Origin: Anaerolineales bacterium UBA4823
GTDB taxonomy: Bacteria; Chloroflexota; Anaerolineae; Anaerolineales; UBA4823
DNA length: 6,860 bases
Direction: 5' to 3'
Assembly (NCBI GenBank): GCA_002402275.1
Contig: DHFN01000109.1
Span: 1-6,860, forward strand
In this document: piece by piece, positions 1 through 5,954 of the stretch
Numbering within the stretch: position 1 is the first letter of the stretch
Layout of the letters: the number at the start of each line of letters is the position of its first letter
Program-made: the position numbers and the translations under genes
The notes under the pieces: generated by a model
What the model was told of the DNA's origin: nothing
The model's database searches: none
What the model saw: only the letters and a program-made list of their open reading frames with translations

Positions 1-949
1 AAGCCGCGTCAACATATTGTTCGAAATAAACTAGATTTGTGCCAACATTGAACCAGACGTAAGCATTTTGTGGAGTTTCTTCGGTCTGGCTTTGGGCTAG
101 TTCTAAGGCAGATTGTCGGTTTTGCTGCTCATCCCAATTTGTCCCTATAATCGCCTTGATCTGTTCCAGCTTTGCGGGTGGGAAAAGCAAAATATAGACA
201 TAGTTAAAGGGCTGCCAATATTCTTCAACTTGTTGATAACTCACTTTTAAATTTGCACCATGAAAGCTGTCCTGGCTAATAAATACGGCTTGTTGATCAT
301 CATAGCCAGTCAAAAGATTATAGTGGGCTGCCCAGAGATCATCATTGGGGTAAAAGGGAGTATCAAAATAGAAACTTTCTTCGATCATCACCGGGAAACC
401 AGCCGCCAGCAGCCTTTTAATGATTTCCAGATTGCCCCCCACCCGATATTCCACTTGCAGCCATCCTACCTGAGTTCGAACATAATAGATTAATTCCTCT
501 ACATTCACATTGCGGTCGTCGCGCTGGGGTTTGATCAACTCGGAAATGGCAGCCTGATCCCCTTGCCAGCCCCAATACCGCAGGTACATTGTCAAAGCTG
601 CTGGTCCACAATTATTGATATCCTGCTTTTCCCAAGCCGGGGCTGGTAAGCTAACCGAGTTAGGTAATGGGGTTAAAGTTGCGGTGGGAGTCGGTGATGT
701 CTCTTGACGGAGCAAGCTGGTTTGGGTTTCCAAGGGCTCTGGTGCATTGCGGGTGACATAGACCGCCGGAGGTGGTAAGGGGGTTGGGGCGGGTTCAACC
801 GGGTAGAGAACACCCAATGCATAGGCTCGCATGATCTCCCAACGCCAAGTGACCCGGCTGTTGATAATCGGAATATGCCATAATAGTATCATCATCCCGA
901 TTAAGACGATTATGATAATCAGGATACGCGATTGCTTTTTATTCAGCAT
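1..949 (-). CDS. Membrane-anchored C39-like cysteine peptidase with TPR-like C-terminus (partial, C-terminus outside window)
   Basis: The minus-strand frame is open from the ATG at 949 to the left edge (316 residues, no stop), so the protein is truncated by the window. Seen: a short basic N-terminus, one hydrophobic membrane segment at about residues 9-24 (Ile-rich, ending LLW), then a Pro/Thr-rich stalk at about 50-96 with 'APTPLPPP' and 'SPTPTATLTP'. A papain-like domain follows at about 103-260. Its core is KQDINNCGPAAL (Gln109, Cys114), AHYNLLTGYDD (His209) and ISQDSFHG (Asp227), matching the oxyanion Gln and Cys/His/Asp triad of Peptidase_C39_2-type proteins. Residues 295-316 (NAYVWFNVGTNLVYFEQYVD) resemble the start of a TPR. 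Inferred: an active peptidase tethered outside the cytoplasmic membrane; substrate unknown. There is no ABC transporter domain in the visible part, so it is not evidently a bacteriocin exporter. It is divergent from miaB with a 38-bp spacer and has no Shine-Dalgarno. Confidence 0.82.
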   Translation of the reverse strand, partial: MLNKKQSRILIIIIVLIGMMILLWHIPIINSRVTWRWEIMRAYALGVLYPVEPAPTPLPPPAVYVTRNAPEPLETQTSLLRQETSPTPTATLTPLPNSVSLPAPAWEKQDINNCGPAALTMYLRYWGWQGDQAAISELIKPQRDDRNVNVEELIYYVRTQVGWLQVEYRVGGNLEIIKRLLAAGFPVMIEESFYFDTPFYPNDDLWAAHYNLLTGYDDQQAVFISQDSFHGANLKVSYQQVEEYWQPFNYVYILLFPPAKLEQIKAIIGTNWDEQQNRQSALELAQSQTEETPQNAYVWFNVGTNLVYFEQYVDAA

Positions 950-956
950 GCGGACA

Positions 957-965
957 ATTGTATCA
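957..965 (-). promoter_or_regulatory. Extended -10 element of the C39-like peptidase gene, possibly leaderless
   Basis: Read on the minus strand this is TGATACAAT, an extended -10 (TGn followed by TACAAT, 5 of 6 to consensus). Its hexamer ends 7 nt before the ATG at 949, so transcription would start at or next to the start codon. No good -35 is visible and no Shine-Dalgarno exists in the spacer. A leaderless mRNA is an inference. Confidence 0.45.
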
Positions 966-974
966 TTCTTGATT

Positions 975-980
975 TATAAT
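975..980 (+). promoter_or_regulatory. Consensus -10 element of miaB, possibly leaderless
   Basis: This is a perfect TATAAT whose last base lies 7 nt before the miaB ATG at 988. The expected start of transcription therefore falls on or next to the start codon, and no Shine-Dalgarno sequence is present upstream. The best -35 position (around 952-957, GGACAA) is weak. The spacing mirrors that of the divergent minus-strand gene. Confidence 0.5.
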
Positions 981-987
981 ATCGGAC

Positions 988-2346
988 ATGAAATATCACA
1001 TTTGGACTGAAGGTTGTCAGATGAATGTTGCCGATTCACAGCGGGCCGCTTCTGCATTGGAACATTTAGGTTATGAATCTACTTCTCATGCAGAACTAGC
1101 CGATGTGATTGTGCTCAATACCTGTGTCGTACGTCAAAGTGCAGAGGATAAAGCCTATAGCCACCTTGGGGAAATGCGGAGATTGAAATCCAAAAACCCA
1201 AAACTGGTTATCAATCTGATGGGTTGTTTAGTAGGAGTTAAAAATAATGCTCTTCTTAGAAAACGGTTTCCGTTTGTTGATGTTTTCTCGGCTCCCTCAG
1301 ATATCGCGCCCCTTATCACCTATCTCACTCAAGAAGAAACCCGTGCGGTTGAAGATAGCCAATTAAACAAACGTTATTCCCTAATGGACGAGGAACTGAT
1401 ATTACCGCTATACCAACGCGGCAACCTCGTCAGTGCGTTTGTGCCAATTGTGCTAGGCTGTTCGCATGCCTGTACGTTTTGTATCATTCCTTATCGGCGG
1501 GGGGTTGAACGCAGCCGCCCAGTTAGAGATATTCTGGCAGAAGCGCGTGCGCTGGTAAATCAAGGTGTCAAAGAGATCACTTTACTGGGGCAAATCGTTG
1601 ACCGCTATGGCAAAGACCTAGGCGACGGGATGAGTCTGGCTGGTTTGCTTTATCAGTTACAGGAAATAGATGAGCTGCAACGCATCCGTTTTCTGACATC
1701 CCATCCCAGCTATCTCAGCGATGAGTTATTGGATGCTGTTGCGGAATTACCAAAGGTGATGCCTCATATTGAAGTGCCCATCCAGGCGGGCGACGATGAA
1801 ATTCTCACCGCCATGCGCCGCGGCTATACCGCTGAAGAGTACCGGCGTTTAATTGAAAAAATCCGTCAAAAATTGAACAGAAAATTGCCGGGTGTCTCCA
1901 TAGCTACCGATATCATCGTCGGTTTTCCTGGAGAAAGCGAACAACAATTTCAACGGACATATGATTTGTTAGAGGATTTACGGCTGGATGTTGCCCATCT
2001 GGCGCGTTATTCACCGCGACCAGGCACAGTTTCTGCACGTAACATGGACGATGACGTCCCGGAAAAAGAAAAAATGGGCCGTTTTCGCCAATTGGAAGAT
2101 TTACAGAAACAAATTACTTCCGAGATCAATGCACAGTATCTGGGGAAAACAGTTGAAATCCTATTTGAGGAGAAAGCGCGTGGGCGCTGGATGGGAAGGA
2201 CGCCGACCAATAAAATCGTTTTTGCCGAAAGTGATCAGGAGTTAATCGGTAAAATCCTCCCCGTCACCATTACCTGGAGCGGGCCCTGGTCTATGCAAGG
2301 CAGGATAACCAGCGAAGTTACGATGTTTACTATGCCCCTGCGGTAA
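988..2346 (+). CDS. miaB: tRNA-2-methylthio-N6-dimethylallyladenosine synthase (MiaB)
   Basis: This radical-SAM methylthiotransferase adds a methylthio group to C2 of i6A37 in tRNAs reading U-starting codons, giving ms2i6A37, in the cytoplasm. At 452 residues it is full length for the family. Seen: an N-terminal UPF0004/MTTase domain with cluster ligands Cys10 (TEGCQMN), Cys46 (LNTCVVR) and Cys80 (LMGC); a radical-SAM motif GCSHACTFCIIPYRRG with Cys158, Cys162 and Cys165; LLGQIVDRYGKDL at about 199-211; TDIIVGFPGE at 307-316; YSPRPGT at 341-347; and a C-terminal TRAM domain at about 384-441 for tRNA binding. The CQMN start and the SPRPGT motif favour MiaB over RimO or MtaB. 'PIQAGDD' replaces the common 'QSG' motif, which I take as a lineage variant. 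The ATG fits the exact start of the domain. It has no Shine-Dalgarno and may be translated from a leaderless mRNA. Confidence 0.95.
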   Translation: MKYHIWTEGCQMNVADSQRAASALEHLGYESTSHAELADVIVLNTCVVRQSAEDKAYSHLGEMRRLKSKNPKLVINLMGCLVGVKNNALLRKRFPFVDVFSAPSDIAPLITYLTQEETRAVEDSQLNKRYSLMDEELILPLYQRGNLVSAFVPIVLGCSHACTFCIIPYRRGVERSRPVRDILAEARALVNQGVKEITLLGQIVDRYGKDLGDGMSLAGLLYQLQEIDELQRIRFLTSHPSYLSDELLDAVAELPKVMPHIEVPIQAGDDEILTAMRRGYTAEEYRRLIEKIRQKLNRKLPGVSIATDIIVGFPGESEQQFQRTYDLLEDLRLDVAHLARYSPRPGTVSARNMDDDVPEKEKMGRFRQLEDLQKQITSEINAQYLGKTVEILFEEKARGRWMGRTPTNKIVFAESDQELIGKILPVTITWSGPWSMQGRITSEVTMFTMPLR

Positions 2347-2506
2347 GTTTGAATATTTACCGTTAAAGCTCAGATGGTTGCATAGTATTTGATTTTTTCT
2401 CTGCCAATCAAAGCAGAAATATTAAAACTATCTAATCAGCCACAAGGAACAAACCGCTTGCAAAATCCGTTAACTGGATGTAAACTGTATATTATTTGGA
2501 GCGGAA

Positions 2507-2528
2507 TTTTTTCCATGAATGGAGAAAA
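2507..2528 (+). promoter_or_regulatory. Small leader hairpin abutting the Shine-Dalgarno of the first lipoprotein gene
   Basis: TTTTTTCCAT (2507-2516) can pair with ATGGAGAAAA (2519-2528) across a tight loop, with one G·U pair. The right arm ends on the first base of the AGAGGA ribosome binding site. The fold would also bury the alternative in-frame ATG at 2515. It is AT-rich with four G/C-containing pairs near the tip, so its stability is uncertain. Confidence 0.3.
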
Positions 2529-2533
2529 GAGGA
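2528..2533 (+). promoter_or_regulatory. Shine-Dalgarno deciding the start of the first lipoprotein
   Basis: AGAGGA lies 5 nt before the ATG at 2539. It supports this start over the in-frame ATG at 2515 and the TTG at 2389, neither of which has a comparable site. Only the 2539 start puts the signal peptide at the very N-terminus. Confidence 0.65.
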
Positions 2534-2538
2534 TTTGT

Positions 2539-3471
2539 ATGTACAATAAAATCGCTCGCCCCCTTTCCTTGATCTGTTTGCTGGCTATCATTCTCACGGG
2601 TTGTAATCTAACCATGACGACTGCACCCCAACCAGCCGGGGCTACGAATATCCCTGCCGAAGCAATATATACTTCTGCAGCCCAAACCTTAATCGCCCAG
2701 CTCACTCAAAATGCTCCGCCTATAATCCCTTCGAGCGCTACTGAAGCGGAACAAAGCGCAGAGAACATCGAGCCTATAGCGACTTTCACCCCCTTGCTCT
2801 TTACGCCTACTCAAACTGGAACTGCTACTCCTCCGTTTACTGCCACTCCTTCCCTGCCATCGGTGACAGCCAACATGAATACCAATTGCCGCAATGGGCC
2901 TGGTCCCATCTACGATATTGTTGGCTCATTAAAAGCCGGTGAAACTTCCTATGCGCATGGACGGAATAGCACTTCTAGCTGGTGGTATATTGAAAACCTG
3001 CGCAGCCCAGGTAATTTTTGTTGGGTTTGGAGCGGTTCGACAACCCTTAATGGCAGCACTGGTCAACTCGCGGTATTGACCCCACCCCCTCCCCCCGCTA
3101 CTGCTACTACCTCAGGAGTGGGTTTTAAATCTTCCTATGCTGCCCGGCATAAATGCAGCGGCGATTATTATGCCTTCTTTGGTGTTACTAACAATGGGGG
3201 CAAGGATCTCCAATCGGCTTCGGTAAAAATCCGTGATATGACCGCTGGAACGGTACTCTCTTCAAATGCCAGTGATAATCCCTTCCTAACCAGCACCAGT
3301 GATTGTCCACCAGGTGAGGATCTGCTACCAGTAGGAGACAGTGCTTACGTAGCCGGAGCAATTTATTCGGTTCCTTCCGGGCATTCCCTCAAAGCGAACA
3401 TTTACCTCTGTACAAAGGAAGGTTTAGCTGGAAGCTGCGATACTATTGTAATTCAATTCACTGCGCCATAA
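2539..3471 (+). CDS. Lipoprotein with bacterial SH3-type domain and unrecognised Cys-containing C-terminal domain
   Basis: With the ATG at 2539 the product has 310 residues. Seen: a type II signal peptide (MYNK then a hydrophobic core) with lipobox LTGC, lipidated Cys22; the motif AIYTSAAQTLIAQLTQ at 42-57, shared with the two genes downstream; a Thr/Pro-rich stalk at about 60-108; an SH3b-like domain at about 109-175 with NCRNGPG (117-122), a WWYIE core and CWVWSG, where Cys117 and Cys161 could form a disulfide; a PPPPP linker at 182-186; and a C-terminal domain at about 194-310 with Cys206, Cys256, Cys291 and Cys300 that I do not recognise. That domain starts like a secreted beta-sandwich (YYAFFGVTNNGGKDL). 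SH3b domains typically bind cell-wall peptides; here that is inference. The protein is expected on the outer face of the cytoplasmic membrane. An upstream in-frame TTG start (2389) would put about 50 residues before the signal peptide and is rejected. Confidence 0.8.
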   Translation: MYNKIARPLSLICLLAIILTGCNLTMTTAPQPAGATNIPAEAIYTSAAQTLIAQLTQNAPPIIPSSATEAEQSAENIEPIATFTPLLFTPTQTGTATPPFTATPSLPSVTANMNTNCRNGPGPIYDIVGSLKAGETSYAHGRNSTSSWWYIENLRSPGNFCWVWSGSTTLNGSTGQLAVLTPPPPPATATTSGVGFKSSYAARHKCSGDYYAFFGVTNNGGKDLQSASVKIRDMTAGTVLSSNASDNPFLTSTSDCPPGEDLLPVGDSAYVAGAIYSVPSGHSLKANIYLCTKEGLAGSCDTIVIQFTAP

Positions 3472-3485
3472 TTTGTTTAATATTT

Positions 3486-3540
3486 TCAGCCTCGTAGAAT
3501 CCAAGTTGAAATGAAGACGCTAGGCATTCTATGAGGCTGA
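3486..3540. repeat. Inverted repeat, 15-bp stem with 25-nt loop, between lipoprotein genes 1 and 2
   Basis: TCAGCCTCGTAGAAT (3486-3500) pairs with ATTCTATGAGGCTGA (3526-3540) with a single mismatch that is a G·U pair in plus-strand RNA. It begins 14 nt after the stop of the first lipoprotein and ends 15 nt before the ATG of the second. The downstream TTATTTAT is a poor U-tract and the loop is long, so it is at best a weak plus-strand terminator. It could also be a translational control hairpin or a small mobile repeat: the pentamer TATTT occurs on both sides (3481-3485 and 3542-3546). Confidence 0.7.
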
Positions 3541-3555
3541 TTATTTATCCCGAAA

Positions 3556-4716
3556 ATGAAAAAAAACTTATCTATCCGAATTTCAATTATTTTGCTTACG
3601 TTTAGTTTAACTGTCCAATTAACCGCTTGTAACATGCCCCGTCGTTCAACAACGACCACTCCCTCCGGAGCTGCACTGTACACCGCCGCTGCCCAAACCG
3701 TAGCAGCCCAGCTTGCTGAAGCAACCCTATTTCCCTCCACTGCCACTCAATATCCAATTCCGACTCTTACATTGATCCCTACTGCCACCATAATCCGGCC
3801 TACTCCAACTAACACACTACCTCCACCAACCCCTACCCCGCTCCCATGCGATCGGGTTAAATTCATCAAGGATATCACCTACCCTGATAATAGCGTCGTA
3901 GATCCAGGAGCAGCTTTCACTAAAACCTGGCGAATACAAAATGTAGGGGCATGTACCTGGTCACCCCAATATGCGTTAGTATTTACCGCTGGCGAACCTA
4001 TGGGAACTGCCGCATCGGTTCCTTTGCCCAAATATGTTGCCACAGGTGAAATGGTGGATGTCTCGGTAACTCTGACTGCTCCAACCGCTGGGGGAACTTA
4101 TAAAGGGGAGTACAAATTACGCAATGCTGCCAATGGGATCTTTGGGATCGGGGAGAACAACCAATCGTTTTATGTTCAAATCAAGGTTCCTGTCCAAACT
4201 GGCGTAGTATATGATTTCTTAGCCAAAGCTGGTTCTGCTGAATGGAAAAGCGGTACTGGCACAACTTTTGAAACTGCCATTCCGTTTAATAATGCTGACG
4301 ATGACCCGAACGGAACAGTAAAAATCAAAGAAGGAGTTACCCTTGAGAATGGCTCCACTTCAAGTAAGGTTTTACTAACCTACCCCAAACGGGTCAACAA
4401 TGGTTTTATGGCTGGCACTTACCCGGCTTATGTCGTCCAAAATGGCGACCATTTCAGGGCGCGGATCGGTTTTATGTTGAATGGCTCGGCTTGCGGAGCG
4501 GGAAAAGTGAAATTCCGTTTGAACGTCATCCAGGATGGAAACTTGAGCACCCTCCAGACCTGGGATAAAACCTGTTCGGGAGATTTAATCGCCGTAGATG
4601 TTAACCTCTCCTCCTTGAAAGGAAAAACGGTTCAGCTCATGTTAGCTGTCCTGGCAAGTGGCGCTGCAACGGATGATTGGGCAATTTGGAGTTCACCCCG
4701 CATCGAGCACCCATAA
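3556..4716 (+). CDS. Lipoprotein with NBR1-type (FW) Ig-like domain and jelly-roll-like C-terminal domain
   Basis: The product has 386 residues. An in-frame TGA at 3538-3540 makes the ATG at 3556 the only reasonable start, yet there is no Shine-Dalgarno before it. Seen: a signal peptide with lipobox LTAC (lipidated Cys25); the motif ALYTAAAQTVAAQLAE at 40-55; a Thr/Pro stalk at about 57-97; an NBR1-like Ig domain at about 98-211 with PDNSVVDPG, KTWRIQNVG, CTW, TAPTAGGTYKGEY and FGIGENNQSFYV; and a C-terminal beta-rich domain at about 216-386 ending DDWAIWSSPRIE. That ending resembles the close of galactose-binding/NPCBM-like carbohydrate-binding jelly rolls. Family knowledge: the NBR1 FW domain is a protein-interaction Ig fold in eukaryotic autophagy receptors and also occurs in exported bacterial proteins. 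Inferred: a surface binding protein for glycan or protein. Cys98 and Cys133 could pair. No enzymatic motif is visible. Confidence 0.85.
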   Translation: MKKNLSIRISIILLTFSLTVQLTACNMPRRSTTTTPSGAALYTAAAQTVAAQLAEATLFPSTATQYPIPTLTLIPTATIIRPTPTNTLPPPTPTPLPCDRVKFIKDITYPDNSVVDPGAAFTKTWRIQNVGACTWSPQYALVFTAGEPMGTAASVPLPKYVATGEMVDVSVTLTAPTAGGTYKGEYKLRNAANGIFGIGENNQSFYVQIKVPVQTGVVYDFLAKAGSAEWKSGTGTTFETAIPFNNADDDPNGTVKIKEGVTLENGSTSSKVLLTYPKRVNNGFMAGTYPAYVVQNGDHFRARIGFMLNGSACGAGKVKFRLNVIQDGNLSTLQTWDKTCSGDLIAVDVNLSSLKGKTVQLMLAVLASGAATDDWAIWSSPRIEHP

Positions 4717-4775
4717 GAAGATCCATTCATTAAGGAACCGATTTTGTTAAAGGTCAATGAGAATAATTCTATTCT

Positions 4776-4804
4776 TTAGGAATAAGCTCTGGTTTCAGTA
4801 TAAT
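4776..4804 (+). promoter_or_regulatory. Promoter of the third lipoprotein gene
   Basis: A perfect TATAAT at 4799-4804 is preceded, with 17-bp spacing, by TTAGGA at 4776-4781, a weak -35 (3 of 6 to TTGACA). The predicted start of transcription near 4811 gives a leader of about 20 nt that contains the Shine-Dalgarno. The gene can therefore be transcribed separately from the two lipoproteins upstream. Confidence 0.55.
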
Positions 4805-4818
4805 AAAGTCAGTCAATC

Positions 4819-4825
4819 AAAGGAG
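4819..4825 (+). promoter_or_regulatory. Strong Shine-Dalgarno of the third lipoprotein gene
   Basis: AAAGGAG lies 5 nt before the ATG at 4831. It is the strongest ribosome binding site in the window and contrasts with miaB, the second lipoprotein and queG, which show none. Confidence 0.8.
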
Positions 4826-4830
4826 CTAGT

Positions 4831-5856
4831 ATGGTCAAAAGAATTCAACTTCAAGGATTGAGTTTTCTGGTCGTCTTATTATTGTTGAGCGGCTGTAAAG
4901 GGCAAGGTACAGCCACCCAGGATGCGCAGGCAGTATTCACAGCAGCTGCCCAAACCGCAGATGCACGCATGACCGAAATGGCAGCCGCCACTCCAATACC
5001 TAGCGACACTGCCACTCTTCCACCTACTGAAACAGCCACCGTTACTGCAACGCAAGCTCCGCCAACTGCCACGGTACCTCCCGCCGCAGCTGGAACAGTG
5101 ATGGACAGAGCTGAGTTTGTTGCTGATGTCACAGTTCCTGATAACACCGTTTTTGCGCCTAATCAAAGCTTCAAAAAAACCTGGCGGTTGAAAAACGCTG
5201 GTTACACTACTTGGACTGCCGCCTATTCGCTGATCTTTTTCAGTGGCGAGAAAATGAACTCCCCTACAGCTATTCCGCTTCCGAATGATGTCTCCCCGAA
5301 TGGAACCGTGGACTTGACGGTTGATCTGGTTTCGCCTGCTACCCCTGGGCAATATATCGGCTATTACATGTTACGCAATCCGCAGGGAAAAAATTTTGGA
5401 TTAGGACCCAACGCCGACCAGGCTTTTTATGTGTGGATTAACGTTGCTGCCAATGGCACCATGATCGCATCCCCTTCGCCTACTGGTGCCACCGCCACCG
5501 CGGGAACACCGAGCGCCTCCGTCACACCCACTACTGGAGCAGCCATTACCGACCCAACCATCTCGGTAGATAATGCGAGTTACAGTGGCACTTGCCCGCA
5601 TACCTTCAATTTTCCGATCCAATTCGTGGTGAATCAAGCAACTTCGGTCACATTTCAATTAGAAGGCGGCTCTGGTACACCTGGAGTCACACTTACCCTG
5701 CCCGCACCGCTAACCCAAACGGTCAATCCTGGAACCTATACCAACGTATTCCAGCTCGAAATTTCTAGCAGCATGAGTGGTTGGGCACAACTGCACATCA
5801 CTGCCCCGGTAAATGTTTCATCCAAAGTCGTCAACTTTGCTTTAACTTGCCAATAA
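4831..5856 (+). CDS. Lipoprotein with NBR1-type (FW) Ig-like domain and unrecognised beta-type C-terminal domain
   Basis: The product has 341 residues. Seen: a signal peptide with lipobox LSGC (lipidated Cys22); the motif AVFTAAAQTADARMTE at 34-49; a Thr/Ala/Pro stalk at about 52-88; an NBR1-like Ig domain at about 93-205 (VPDNTVFAPN, KTWRLKNAG, TTW, SPATPGQYIGYYMLRN, FGLGPNADQAFYVWI) clearly homologous to that of the preceding lipoprotein; a second low-complexity Ser/Thr/Pro/Ala linker at about 206-243; and a C-terminal domain at about 244-341 that I do not recognise, framed by Cys255 and Cys340, which could form one disulfide. Inferred location: outer face of the cytoplasmic membrane, on an extended stalk. 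It has its own promoter and Shine-Dalgarno, and a strong terminator 13 nt after its stop. Binding partner unknown; no catalytic motif seen. Confidence 0.87.
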   Translation: MVKRIQLQGLSFLVVLLLLSGCKGQGTATQDAQAVFTAAAQTADARMTEMAAATPIPSDTATLPPTETATVTATQAPPTATVPPAAAGTVMDRAEFVADVTVPDNTVFAPNQSFKKTWRLKNAGYTTWTAAYSLIFFSGEKMNSPTAIPLPNDVSPNGTVDLTVDLVSPATPGQYIGYYMLRNPQGKNFGLGPNADQAFYVWINVAANGTMIASPSPTGATATAGTPSASVTPTTGAAITDPTISVDNASYSGTCPHTFNFPIQFVVNQATSVTFQLEGGSGTPGVTLTLPAPLTQTVNPGTYTNVFQLEISSSMSGWAQLHITAPVNVSSKVVNFALTCQ

Positions 5857-5869
5857 ATGGTTTATCCAG

Positions 5870-5905
5870 AAACCTGCTCTGATGTTCTTAGCGGAGCAGG
5901 TTTTT
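5870..5905 (+). terminator. Rho-independent terminator after the third lipoprotein gene
   Basis: AAACCTGCTC (5870-5879) and GAGCAGGTTT (5894-5903) form a perfect 10-bp stem with a 14-nt loop, running into a T-tract at 5901-5905. It lies 13 nt after the stop codon at 5856 and ends the lipoprotein transcript before queG. Confidence 0.88.
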
Positions 5906-5954
5906 CATCTCACCCACTGTAAATTCCTCTCTTGTTGATCAATCCATCCTGATC

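Noticed and set aside
260..493. 77-residue plus-strand frame opposite the peptidase gene
   Set aside because: The minus strand here encodes the intact C39-like catalytic domain with all active-site residues; the plus-strand frame is a shadow.
2388..2412. TTTGATT/AATCAAA inverted repeat as a miaB terminator
   Set aside because: The 7-bp stem has a single G/C pair and no T-tract follows it, so it would not be a stable terminator.
2470..2495. Promoter before the first lipoprotein (TTAACT with TATATT or TATTAT)
   Set aside because: The -10-like hexamers are present but the spacing to TTAACT is only 12-14 bp and no other -35 fits, so I could not support a site; the region is AT-rich enough for such matches by chance.
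2389..2538. 50-residue N-terminal extension of the first lipoprotein from a TTG
   Set aside because: It would bury the signal peptide and lipobox inside the protein and lacks a Shine-Dalgarno, while ATG 2539 has AGAGGA at 5-nt spacing.
2770..2860. Thr/Pro-rich coding stretches as a DNA tandem repeat or CRISPR-like array
   Set aside because: The repetition is at the amino-acid level (stalk linkers) with varied codons and no regular DNA unit or spacers; the same holds for the stalks at about 3724-3846 and 4984-5094.
4879..5352. 157-residue open frame on the minus strand
   Set aside because: It lies wholly inside the third lipoprotein gene, has an Arg/Ser/Gly/Cys-rich composition typical of an antisense shadow of Thr/Ala/Pro codons, and shows no domain or ribosome binding site.
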